A stretch of DNA of 64,000 nucleotides from Tolypothrix sp. NIES-4075 (GTDB taxonomy: Bacteria > Cyanobacteriota > Cyanobacteriia > Cyanobacteriales > Nostocaceae). Below are positions 43,295 through 51,077 of the stretch, piece by piece (position 1 is the first letter of the stretch; every line of letters starts with the position of its first letter). A model generated the notes under the pieces. It saw only the letters and a program-made list of their open reading frames with translations, had not been told where the DNA came from and ran no database searches. The DNA is taken from contig NZ_BDUC01000003.1 in assembly GCF_002218085.1 (NCBI RefSeq), forward strand, positions 221,666 to 285,665, given 5' to 3'. The position numbers and the translations under genes are program-made.

Positions 43295-44314
43295 ATGACA
43301 ATTAACTTACAACAAGCAATGGATATCGGGAAGTATCTCGTAACCCAGCGTCTCTTAGGACGCAAACGCTTCCCTCTAGTCTTAATGTTAGAACCGTTAT
43401 TTCGTTGCAACTTAGCTTGTACAGGTTGCGGTAAAATCCAACATCCCACAGACATACTCAAGCAAAACCTTACCCCCGAACAATGTTTTAAAGCAGTGGA
43501 AGAATGCGGGGCACCGGTTGTTTCCATTCCTGGGGGAGAACCGCTATTACATCCCCAAATTGGTGAAATTGTCAAGGGATTAGTTGATCGCAAAAAGTAT
43601 ATTTATCTGTGTACTAATGGCTTGTTGTTAGAAAAAAGCCTGGATAAATTTCAACCTTCTCCTTATTTAACCTTCACTGTACATCTAGATGGATTGCGAG
43701 AATGGCACGATCAATGTGTCGATCGCAAAGGTGTTTTTGATACTGCTGTCAAAGCGATTAAAGCTGCGAAAGCTAAAGGATTTCGGGTTGCGACTAACAC
43801 GACTATCTTTGAAGGTGTCGATCCCAAACAAACGCAAGAGTTTTTTGACTTTCTGGGAACGTTGAATATTGACGGAATGACAATTTCTCCAGGTTACAGC
43901 TACGAATGGGCGCCAGATCAAGAACATTTTTTAGGACGCGAACAAACACGCGCTCTTTTCCGCGAAATTCTCGCACCCTTCAAAGCAGGTGAGAAAAAAT
44001 GGGACTTCAATCACAACCCGCTTTTTCTCGATTTCTTGACAGGTGAAAAAGACTATGAATGTACACCTTGGGGTAGTCCTAGTTACAGCGTCCTCGGTTG
44101 GCAAAAACCTTGTTATCTGCTAAATGAAGGTTATTACAGCACCTTTAAAGAACTGCTAGAAAAAACAGATTGGAGTGAATACGGTCACAAGAGTGGCAAT
44201 CCTAAATGTGCAGATTGCATGGTTCACTGCGGTTATGAACCTACCGCAGCATTGGATGCAATGCAACCAAAAAATATGGCGCGATCGCTTGGTAGTGTAT
44301 TAGGGATGAGCTAG
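43295..44314 (+). CDS. hpnH: Radical SAM adenosylhopane synthase HpnH
   Basis: ATG 43295 is chosen because GAGGAG at 43279-43284 sits at a good distance; GTG 43283 overlaps that site. The 339-residue product has the radical SAM motif FRCNLACTGCGKIQHP (Cys38, 42, 45) and the HpnH-typical VSIPGGEPLLHPQ, CTPWGSPSYSVLGWQKPCYLL and CADCMVHCGYEPTA. It joins S-adenosylmethionine's adenosyl group to diploptene, the first committed step to C35 hopanoids. It is the strongest hopanoid marker in the window. Confidence 0.93.
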   Translation: MTINLQQAMDIGKYLVTQRLLGRKRFPLVLMLEPLFRCNLACTGCGKIQHPTDILKQNLTPEQCFKAVEECGAPVVSIPGGEPLLHPQIGEIVKGLVDRKKYIYLCTNGLLLEKSLDKFQPSPYLTFTVHLDGLREWHDQCVDRKGVFDTAVKAIKAAKAKGFRVATNTTIFEGVDPKQTQEFFDFLGTLNIDGMTISPGYSYEWAPDQEHFLGREQTRALFREILAPFKAGEKKWDFNHNPLFLDFLTGEKDYECTPWGSPSYSVLGWQKPCYLLNEGYYSTFKELLEKTDWSEYGHKSGNPKCADCMVHCGYEPTAALDAMQPKNMARSLGSVLGMS

Positions 44315-44433
44315 AAAGCTTTGGGGAATGCGATCGCCTTTTACAACCCAGGAGTCAGAATCTTTATTTGGTAACTTCTGACTCCTAACTCTTAAAAACG
44401 CGCAATAAAGTAAATTAGAAACAGGTAAGTTAT

Positions 44434-45036
44434 ATGGCTTATAGCGATTTTAAGCTGAGTGAACTTATCAAAACTTTTGGGTTAACAATTAGTGAAAGCT
44501 CAGGATTGTTTGCTAACGTACCAGAAGTTGATTATAGCGATATTTTAGCAACGCTCCTTCAGGAAAATGTTGATTTAGCGGTTTCTATCAATACAGAAAA
44601 AGCTCGTTCAGAAATGATAATTGCTCCGATTTTATTAGAATTGAGGCGCAAGTTCAACTATCAAATTGGTTTATTTTCTGGAGTAGATTTTAACGTCGAT
44701 AACGAACGCGGATTAAATGGCTTTTGTGATTTTATTATCAGTCTTTCCAAAGAACAGCTTTTAGTTCGCGCTCCAGTAATTACCCTTGTAGAAAGCAAGA
44801 ATGAAAATCTTAACTTTGGCTTGGGACAATGTGTGGCAGAAATGATAGCAGCACAATTATTTAACCAAAAGGAAGAAAATGAAATTCCGATTATTTATGG
44901 TGCTGTAACTATTGGTACGATTTGGCAGTTTCTTAAACTGAAAGATAAAACAATATTTATTGATTTAAGTCAATATTATATAAAAGATATTAAGAAAATT
45001 CTCGGTATTTTATCAAGTGCGATTAGTCAAGATTAA
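44434..45036 (+). CDS. Cyanobacterial hypothetical protein, PD-(D/E)XK-like
   Basis: The 200-residue product is not a family I can name. Residues about 95-125 read GFCDFIISLS...VITLVESKNEN, an arrangement of a D followed by E-x-K that resembles nuclease folds. A helical N-terminus is predicted by eye. It follows hpnH after 119 bp; functional linkage to hopanoids is not suggested. Confidence 0.6.
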   Translation: MAYSDFKLSELIKTFGLTISESSGLFANVPEVDYSDILATLLQENVDLAVSINTEKARSEMIIAPILLELRRKFNYQIGLFSGVDFNVDNERGLNGFCDFIISLSKEQLLVRAPVITLVESKNENLNFGLGQCVAEMIAAQLFNQKEENEIPIIYGAVTIGTIWQFLKLKDKTIFIDLSQYYIKDIKKILGILSSAISQD

Positions 45037-45094
45037 TTAGCACTCTTAGTGCGAGTGGAAAGACGCGATCGCTGCTTTTATCAACAAATCTGTG

Positions 45095-45124
45095 TTGACC
45101 TTGTGTATACAATATTTGTATATT
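45095..45124 (+). promoter_or_regulatory. Candidate promoter with operator-like palindrome
   Basis: TTGACC at 45095-45100 and TATATT at 45119-45124 are spaced 18 bp. The spacer and flank contain GTATACAATATTTGTATA, an inverted repeat of the kind autoregulated toxin-antitoxin promoters have. It precedes the decayed antitoxin at 45151. Confidence 0.5.
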
Positions 45125-45150
45125 CATTGTATGGACACAAGCGGAAATTG

Positions 45151-45273
45151 ATGCAAAAGCAATCAGGTGAATCGGTGAATCGAAACCGTGATGTAACCAT
45201 CAACATCCGGGTACACCAAGCGCAACGCGATTTAATAGATCGTGCAGCAGAAGCTGTTGGCAAGAACCCTTAA
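45151..45273 (+). pseudogene. Truncated DUF1778 (TacA-type) antitoxin
   Basis: From ATG 45151 the frame gives 40 residues including RDVTINIRVHQAQRDLIDRAA, the N-terminal ribbon-helix-helix part of DUF1778 antitoxins, then stops after GKNP. The usual C-terminal region that binds the GNAT toxin is missing and no toxin gene follows. The decay appears to be a truncation just after the DNA-binding part. DNA binding might be kept. Confidence 0.65.
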
Positions 45274-45343
45274 AAACTCTGCGATCCTCTGCGGAAACCT
45301 CTGCGATCCTCTGCGTTTCAAAAATATATAAATCCGCTCCGAT

Positions 45344-45505
45344 CCGCTTGAAAACGACTATCAACCAACACCTTTGCTAATTTACGCTGTTTACAGAAGA
45401 GGTCGCTTTATACCAGCAAAGGTGCGCTACTTTATGGATTTTCTTGCCTCAGAGTTCCAAATTGACCCTTGGGTATCAAATTACGGTCTCAGATTACTTA
45501 AATGA
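45344..45505 (+). pseudogene. Remnant of a LysR-type regulator C-terminus
   Basis: A 53-codon piece ends in TGA at 45505 and includes TPLLIYAVYRRGRFIPAKVR and YFMDFLASEFQ, typical of the final part of LysR substrate-binding domains. A stop precedes it in frame at 45329 and no N-terminal part is nearby, so it is a remnant. Confidence 0.65.
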
Positions 45506-45588
45506 TTATTACAAAGCATTCTCAACAGCTGCCGTGGCAATTACGCAACAGCTAGACTAGAACCATCAGGTAACAATTAAAGGAATAT

Positions 45589-46194
45589 ATGATGAGCGAT
45601 CGCGATTACACATTAATCCTTGACAAAAGCGGTAGCATGTCCACCCCAGACCAAGCCGGTGGTAGAAGTAGATGGGAAATAGCTCAAGAATCCACTCTCG
45701 CTTTAGCAAGAAAATGCGAACAGTTTGACCCCGATGGACTTACAGTATATGTATTTTCTGGCAGATTTAAACGTTACGATGATGTCACATCTGCCAAAGT
45801 CGCGCAGATATTTTTAGAAAACGATCCTGCTGGCACAACAAATTTAGCAGGTGTACTTCAAAACGCACTTGATAATTACTTTCAACGCAAAGCTGCCGGC
45901 AAAACTAAACTGAATGGTGAGACAATTTTAGTTGTTACTGATGGTGAACCAGACGATCGCAAAGCGGTATTTGAAGTCATCATCAACGCTACACGGCAAA
46001 TGGATCGCGATGAAGAACTAGGAATATCTATGATTCAAGTTGGGTCAGATGCCCAAGCAACTAAATTTTTGAAAGCTTTAGATGACCAGTTGCAAAGTGT
46101 CGGTGCTAAATTCGATATTTGCGACACAATCACCTTAGATGATATGGAAGATATGAGTTTAGCAGATATATTAATGAACGCAATTACTGATTAA
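45589..46194 (+). CDS. VWA-domain protein (first copy)
   Basis: The 201-residue product is a single von Willebrand A domain. The MIDAS motif is LILDKSGSMS (Asp12, Ser14, Ser16), with TDGEPDD giving the later Asp. Such proteins, including TerY-like ones near tellurium-resistance loci, assemble metal-dependent protein complexes. A paralogue follows 116 bp downstream, and a small protein follows that. The start is ATGATG after AAAGGAAT. Confidence 0.82.
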   Translation: MMSDRDYTLILDKSGSMSTPDQAGGRSRWEIAQESTLALARKCEQFDPDGLTVYVFSGRFKRYDDVTSAKVAQIFLENDPAGTTNLAGVLQNALDNYFQRKAAGKTKLNGETILVVTDGEPDDRKAVFEVIINATRQMDRDEELGISMIQVGSDAQATKFLKALDDQLQSVGAKFDICDTITLDDMEDMSLADILMNAITD

Positions 46195-46310
46195 GAAGCC
46201 CAAAGTCCAATGCCCAATGACGGCAGATGCTCCACTTGGGGAGACCCCAAGACCGCACTGCCTCCCCAATGCCCAATTACTAATTACCATTGACTTAGGA
46301 GAATTTACAA

Positions 46311-46916
46311 ATGTTAGATAATCGTGACTACACCTTAATTATCGACAAAAGCGGCAGTATGGCGACCCCAGATCAAAAGGGTAGCAAAACCAGATGGGCA
46401 ACTGCACAAGAATCTACTTTCGCCTTAGCGAGTAAATGCGAGCAATTCGATCCAGATGGTATCACACTTTATGTATTTTCTGGCAGATTTAAGCGTTACG
46501 AAAATGTCACCGCAAGCAAGGTAACACAAATTTTCACTGAAAACGATCCCTCAGGCACAACTGACTTGGCTGGTGTCTTAAAACATGCGCTAGATAACTA
46601 CTTTCAGCGAAAATCTTCTGGTCAAACTAAGTTAAATGGTGAAACAATTTTAGTTATTACTGATGGTGAACCGGACGATCGCAAAGCGGTAATGAAGGTG
46701 ATTATCGAAGCTTCAAGGCAAATGGATCGCGATGAAGAATTAGCTATTTCTTTCATTCAAGTTGGTACAGATGCTCAAGCAACCCGCTTTCTCAAAGTCT
46801 TGGATGATGAACTTCAAAGTGCTGGAGCCAAGTTTGATATTTGTGACACAATCACAATGGAAGATATGGAGGATATGAGTTTATCAGAAGTGCTGCTCAA
46901 TGCTATTAACGACTAA
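46311..46916 (+). CDS. VWA-domain protein (second copy)
   Basis: Same length (201) and organisation as the gene just upstream, with LIIDKSGSMA and ITDGEPDD. The two are about as long as each other with many conservative differences, so they are paralogues kept apart. The spacer contains a GACCGCACTGCC repeat and CCCAATG words. Confidence 0.82.
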   Translation: MLDNRDYTLIIDKSGSMATPDQKGSKTRWATAQESTFALASKCEQFDPDGITLYVFSGRFKRYENVTASKVTQIFTENDPSGTTDLAGVLKHALDNYFQRKSSGQTKLNGETILVITDGEPDDRKAVMKVIIEASRQMDRDEELAISFIQVGTDAQATRFLKVLDDELQSAGAKFDICDTITMEDMEDMSLSEVLLNAIND

Positions 46917-46941
46917 ATATCCGTTTTACAGGATTTAAAAG

Positions 46942-47331
46942 ATGGATTCTATTGATAAGCTATTGGCTGAACTGAAAGCGGAATATACTGAACCCGCAAC
47001 ACCGCAAAAGCCACCACCACAAACAAAAACATTCATCCAACCCCCGTCAAAATCGACATCTTTAATAGATAATCTTTTGGCGGAAGTGAAAGCTGATTTT
47101 GTTGAGAAAGATGCAGTTGAAGAGTTAATAAGACAGCAAGAATTAGAACAAGAGCGAATTAAACAAGAACAACTCAAAGCACAACAATTGGAGGGTTTGA
47201 AAAATCAAGCCAAAGATTGGCTGGAAAAATTAGATCCATTTTCAGCAGAAGGACTTTGGTTTGAAAGATTTGCAGAAGGTTATTCTTCAAAGTTAGAGGC
47301 AGCGATTGAATATTTACAAACTAATGAATAA
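46942..47331 (+). CDS. Slr1339-type small conserved protein
   Basis: The 129-residue product starts MDSIDKLLAELKAEY and repeats SLIDNLLAEVKADF, with a Q/E-rich middle helix and a C-terminal DWLEKLDPFSAEGLWFERFA. I recall this pattern from the cyanobacterial salt-stress protein Slr1339 family. It lies 25 bp after the VWA pair and is probably co-transcribed. No catalytic site is seen. Confidence 0.65.
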   Translation: MDSIDKLLAELKAEYTEPATPQKPPPQTKTFIQPPSKSTSLIDNLLAEVKADFVEKDAVEELIRQQELEQERIKQEQLKAQQLEGLKNQAKDWLEKLDPFSAEGLWFERFAEGYSSKLEAAIEYLQTNE

Positions 47332-47352
47332 ATTATTTAATAAAAGTTAGGA

Positions 47353-47382
47353 GTAGAGACGCGATGTTCCTCGTGTCTGTAC
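47353..47382. repeat. Decayed GTAGAGACG palindrome
   Basis: GTAGAGACGCGATGTTCCTCGTGTCTGTAC has imperfect arms. It lies between the Slr1339-like gene and the convergent hxlR-type gene. Confidence 0.5.
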
Positions 47383-47408
47383 AGAGTGCGATGCCTTACG
47401 GCAAGTCG

Positions 47409-47771
47409 CTACGCATCTACGCTCTTAATTTGACTTGCATTTTCACCCAAATAATGCTGCACTGCCCATTCATGCATTGCATAAAGAATCGGTTGGAGAC
47501 TTTTTCCTAAAGGTGTGAGTGAATACTCTACCTTTGGAGGAATTTGGGGGTAAATTTCTCGATGAATAATACCATCTTCCTCCATTTCTCTGAGTTGCTG
47601 AGTCAGCATTTTTTGAGTAATTCCAGACAAAGCTCTTTGCAATTCACCGAAGCGTTTAACTCCAGGCATTAATTCTCTAATAATCAATACCTTCCAGCGT
47701 CCACCAATCACCTTTAGCGTAGTTTCTACTTCACAAGTCAGTCTGCTATAGTTTTCTGCTTCAGCTTTCAT
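47409..47771 (-). CDS. HxlR-family redox-type transcriptional regulator
   Basis: The 120-residue product matches HxlR winged-helix regulators: LTCEVETTLKVIGGRWKVLI with Cys13, FGELQRALSGITQKMLTQQL and REIYPQIPPKVEYSLTPLG. Conserved early cysteine in this family senses electrophiles or quinones in YodB-type members. It is divergent from an azoreductase gene 171 bp away, like the YodB-AzoR arrangement in Bacillus. Confidence 0.85.
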   Translation of the reverse strand: MKAEAENYSRLTCEVETTLKVIGGRWKVLIIRELMPGVKRFGELQRALSGITQKMLTQQLREMEEDGIIHREIYPQIPPKVEYSLTPLGKSLQPILYAMHEWAVQHYLGENASQIKSVDA

Positions 47772-47783
47772 AGTTACTTTTAG

Positions 47784-47796
47784 GTAAGTATCTTAC
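47784..47796. promoter_or_regulatory. Candidate HxlR operator
   Basis: GTAAGTATCTTAC has 5-bp inverted arms with a TAT centre, embedded in repeated TTACTTTTA words, 13 bp upstream of the regulator start. This placement suits autoregulation and control of the azoreductase. Confidence 0.45.
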
Positions 47797-47942
47797 TTTT
47801 AAGTGCCTACTGTTTATATTAGCTTTACATGGTTTAAAGTCTATACGGATGCTGCGGTGTATATCAAGGTGAAAGCCTAAATTGATCGGCAGCATCGTTG
47901 CAAAGGGCAAAAATGCCTTCAAATTTTTGAGGAAATTAATTA

Positions 47943-48566
47943 ATGGCACATATCCTGCATATAGATTCTAGTCCTCGTGGCGATCGCTCTTTTTCTCGCA
48001 AGTTTTCTCATGAGTTCATCACATCCTGGAAAACCGCTCATCCTGATGATACAGTCACTTACCGCGATTTAGGACACAATCCCGTCCCCCATGTAGACGA
48101 ATCGTGGATTGCTGCGGCTTTTTCACCACCGCAAACACGTACCCCGGAACTCAATCAAGCGATTAAAATTTCCGATGAATTGGTAGATGAGTTTCTCGCT
48201 GCCGATCGCTATGTTTTCGGTGTGCCGATGTACAACTTTAATATACCATCTACTTTGAAAGCTTATATTGACCAAATCGTTCGTATTGGTCGTACCTTCC
48301 TTGTCAGCCAAGAAGGTGCTTTTCAGGGCTTAGTTTCCAATAAAAAGATGTTGATTGTTACAGCTCGTGGTGGTAGTTTTACACAAGGAAGTCCAACCGC
48401 AGCATACGATTTTCAAGAACCTTATTTGAAAACGATTTTTGGCTTCATCGGGATTACGGACATTTCTTTGATCCATGTAGAAAACCTGAGTGCGGGTGAT
48501 GATGTGCGCGAACAGTCTTTTGCTCAAGCTCAAGAGGCGATCGCTCAAGCTGTGGCTAGTTGGTAA
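47943..48566 (+). CDS. azoR: FMN-dependent NADH-azoreductase
   Basis: The 207-residue product has the AzoR flavodoxin-like pattern: ILHIDSSPRGDRSFSRKFS (FMN phosphate), FGVPMYNFNIPSTLKAYID (FMN ring) and VTARGGSFTQGS. It reduces azo and quinone substrates in two-electron steps, a common protection against quinone stress. Divergent from the HxlR regulator. Confidence 0.88.
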   Translation: MAHILHIDSSPRGDRSFSRKFSHEFITSWKTAHPDDTVTYRDLGHNPVPHVDESWIAAAFSPPQTRTPELNQAIKISDELVDEFLAADRYVFGVPMYNFNIPSTLKAYIDQIVRIGRTFLVSQEGAFQGLVSNKKMLIVTARGGSFTQGSPTAAYDFQEPYLKTIFGFIGITDISLIHVENLSAGDDVREQSFAQAQEAIAQAVASW

Positions 48567-48824
48567 TTGGTAATTGGTGAGCCAGTGCGTTGGGGAGGCA
48601 GTGCGGTCTTCTCCCAAAGGGAGAGGCGCTCCGCCAAGGGAAGGCAGTGCGATCAATTGCGGGTTTCCCCACAGTCACGCACCTGCCGTGGTTCCCCCCA
48701 CTCGCTGTTGCCGCAAGGGTTCCACAGGCTACAGCGCAGCCGCGTCATTGGGCATTGGTAATTGGGCATAGGTAACTGGTAATTGGTAATTGACAATTGG
48801 AACGTGAGAATAAAGTCAAATCTT
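48567..48824. other. Repeat-rich non-coding gap
   Basis: Holds GTGAGCCAGTGCGTTGGGGAGG, a GGGAGAGGCGCTCCGCC hairpin-like tract, and TAATTGGTAATTG words. These modules recur near 21920, 27290 and 46225. No gene is supported. Confidence 0.55.
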
Positions 48825-48915
48825 TTACCCATTACCCATTACCCATTACCCATTACCCATTACCCATTACCCATTACCCATTACCCATTACCCATTACCC
48901 ATTACCCATTACCCA
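48825..48915. repeat. TTACCCA heptamer array, 13 perfect units
   Basis: TTACCCA is repeated thirteen times without interruption (91 bp). The last units abut the stop of the 2TM protein gene at 48923. It has the look of a replication-slippage array. Related units occur at 6508 and 62150. Confidence 0.9.
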
Positions 48916-48922
48916 ACTAAAT

Positions 48923-49420
48923 TTACGCTTTGATAAAAAACTTATTCCAAACTGTGTTAAACGTTTCTTTTATTTGATGTTTGCGATGCCATTTTTGAAA
49001 GGCAATTTCGTATTCTTCGGTGTTAGTTTGATAAGTATTGCAAGCATCAAACGCTACTCCTAGTCCCCAGAATAGCAAAATGTAAAGCGACCACGAAAGA
49101 CCACCACCACCAACCAAATCGACTAATATCAAAACACTATTGACAATTGCATAGTTGCCAAAACGCTTCTTGAATCTTCTTTGACGGTAGAGGTTAAAAG
49201 CTTGGCGCTGTTGCATTTCTCCTTGTTTGTCCAACCAATCGCGTTCTGCTAATTTTAAAGATTCTGGCGGAATTTCTAATTCAGCGGCGATTTCTAAGAG
49301 TTGTTCGTAAGAAAATTCTTTCTCTTTGTCGTTTGCGTGACGAGCGATCGCTAAATGAAGAATTTGCTGTACATCTTCTTGGTTATAGAAACGGGTGACT
49401 TTAGATTCAGAAGCTGCCAT
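48923..49420 (-). CDS. 2TM-domain protein
   Basis: The 165-residue product has an N-terminal helical region (about residues 10-70), then two membrane segments (about 92-106 and 111-127) separated by a glycine-rich turn, DLVGGGGLSW. The C-terminus is basic. This fits the 2TM (PF13239-like) domain. Function is unknown; its position next to repeats gives no clue. Confidence 0.7.
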   Translation of the reverse strand: MAASESKVTRFYNQEDVQQILHLAIARHANDKEKEFSYEQLLEIAAELEIPPESLKLAERDWLDKQGEMQQRQAFNLYRQRRFKKRFGNYAIVNSVLILVDLVGGGGLSWSLYILLFWGLGVAFDACNTYQTNTEEYEIAFQKWHRKHQIKETFNTVWNKFFIKA

Positions 49421-49742
49421 AATTCTGTCTCTTGTATTACTTTTAATAAAGTTTTGTTACCCGATTGATATTCAGCGATAAGTTTGAGCGGAGGTATGCT
49501 CCTCTCAAAGCTTCGGTAGTTACGCTACTACCATCAGGATTATTTTCATTATCCCTAGGTTAGCAAATATAAATGGTGCTGTGGGTACGGTTTTTATGCC
49601 ATGCACACAGCAGATCGCGCGATCGCGATGCAGAAATTAATTATCGAGAACTTCAAGCCGCAGGATCACTAGAAAACATTTTTTTCAGATTTTCTGGGTG
49701 TGTCGCTGCCAAATATCCCGTGTTACCCAAGCCACAGGTAAC

Positions 49743-49850
49743 TTACCCTTCTAAACTCAGTAAACTACCTTCTGATTGTTCTGGTGGATACTCAGCAACA
49801 GCTTTTTCCATCTTCACTTGTTCCGGTAAAAAAGTTAATATTCGTTGCAT
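49743..49850 (-). CDS. Small ORF directly after the 63-residue ORF
   Basis: A 35-codon frame starts at ATG 49850, immediately after the stop of the gene at 49851-50042, and reads MQRILTFLPEQVKMEKAV then AEYPPEQSEG. The sequence beyond its stop continues with coding-like codons (GNTGYLAATHPENLKKMF) in the same frame, so it may be the start of a decayed longer gene. I do not recognise a family. Confidence 0.35.
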   Translation of the reverse strand: MQRILTFLPEQVKMEKAVAEYPPEQSEGSLLSLEG

Positions 49851-50042
49851 TTAGTTAATTAACCATTTGCAAACTAACTTACCACCTTCAATTTCCCATT
49901 TGGCGCTTAGGCGATTTTTGTTGTTATTTGTATTGGACTTGAGATTGTTGTTTGTCACCTGCTGGGACAAATCTTCCAGTTCAATGTTTATAATGCCTGA
50001 AGAATTAGAGTTGAAGAACGATTTTTTGTAGTTGAGCAGCAT
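49851..50042 (-). CDS. Small conserved-looking hypothetical protein
   Basis: The 63-residue product has a polar Asn/Ser-rich middle and ends LSAKWEIEGGKLVCKWLIN, a motif I associate with short cyanobacterial proteins of unknown function. It is divergent from ppgK with 147 bp between. The minus-strand ATG follows a repeat-free AT-rich leader. The gap 49421-49742 below shows only HIP1-like GCGATCGC and no clear gene. Confidence 0.5.
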   Translation of the reverse strand: MLLNYKKSFFNSNSSGIINIELEDLSQQVTNNNLKSNTNNNKNRLSAKWEIEGGKLVCKWLIN

Positions 50043-50189
50043 GATTGAGTACTTCCTTTGTTAAATGTTTACGGCAAAATATCTTTGCTTATACATTCTT
50101 AATTGGTATAAGCAAAATCAACTTATGCACTTTTGTATAATGCGTTTATGGATTTATAAATTTATGACTTTTTCAGGAGATAAACCACA

Positions 50190-50894
50190 ATGACTGAAGA
50201 TAATAATATCCGCACTTTATCTGTTGATATCGGCGGCAGTGGTGTCAAGGTTATGGTTTTGGATAGTACGGGTAATCCTTTAAATAAAAGAGCGCGAAAA
50301 GAAACACCGCAACCAGCTAAACCTGAACCTGTGATCAATGCAATTGTTGAGTTAGCAGCAACTCAAGCTGAGTTTGCTCAGGTTTCGGTAGGTTTTCCTG
50401 GTGTCGTGCGTGATGGGGTGACGGAAACAGCGGTAAATTTGCATCCAGATTGGATTAAGTTTAATTTGGCAAAAGAATTGTCACAGCGTTTAAATAAGCC
50501 TGTACGGGTAATTAATGATGCTGATATGCAAGGTTTGGGAGCAATTGTAGGTAAGGGTGTAGAATTGGTGGTTACTTTGGGTACTGGGTTTGGTTCGGCT
50601 TTGTTTGTAGATGGCAAATTAGTGCCGAATTTGGAAATGGGGCATCATGAGTTTAGAAAAGGGGAGACTTATGAGCAACAATTGGGACGTGCAGCTTTAG
50701 AAAAGGTTGGTGATAGTAAATGGAACAGACGCTTAGGTCATGCGATCGCTTCTTTGCAAAGTCTGTTCAATTACAATTACCTTTATATCGGCGGTGGTGA
50801 AGCTACAAGGGTAACAATTCAGCTACCTGAGAATGTCAAACTCATCCCAAATATTACTGGTTTACTCGGTGGAATTGCTTTGTGGCGAGATTAA
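50190..50894 (+). CDS. ppgK: Polyphosphate glucokinase (ROK type)
   Basis: The 234-residue product has the ROK/PPGK motifs SVDIGGSGVKVMVLD (phosphate), VRVINDADMQGLGA and VVTLGTGFGSALFVDG, plus GHHEFRKGETYEQQLG, typical of the polyphosphate-using branch. It phosphorylates glucose with polyphosphate, and sometimes ATP, feeding glycolysis. TTAGTTG repeats follow the stop codon. Confidence 0.87.
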   Translation: MTEDNNIRTLSVDIGGSGVKVMVLDSTGNPLNKRARKETPQPAKPEPVINAIVELAATQAEFAQVSVGFPGVVRDGVTETAVNLHPDWIKFNLAKELSQRLNKPVRVINDADMQGLGAIVGKGVELVVTLGTGFGSALFVDGKLVPNLEMGHHEFRKGETYEQQLGRAALEKVGDSKWNRRLGHAIASLQSLFNYNYLYIGGGEATRVTIQLPENVKLIPNITGLLGGIALWRD

Positions 50895-51000
50895 GAATTG
50901 TTAGTTGTTAGTTGTTAGTTGTTAGTTGTTAGTTGTTAGGCATCACGCATTTATCCCCCTTGTCCCCCACTCCCCATTCCCTACTCCCCACTCCCCTTAC
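50895..51000. repeat. TTAGTTG heptamers and CCCCACTCCCC tract
   Basis: Five TTAGTTG units (about 50901-50937) are followed by a CCCCCACTCCCC tract (50956-50995). No gene is supported. Confidence 0.75.
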
Positions 51001-51077
51001 TGAGTCAGTCTTGCGAAAGATGTCGCGAGGCTTAATCAAACTTATTAATTGAAAGGAGAGGGTAAGGATGATTAACC

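Noticed and set aside
48825..48915. Possible CRISPR-like or telomere-like structure
   Set aside because: Units are contiguous heptamers without spacers, so it is a simple tandem array.
49573..49854. A 93-codon plus-strand frame
   Set aside because: Composition is unconvincing and the minus strand offers a more coding-like small frame in the same place.
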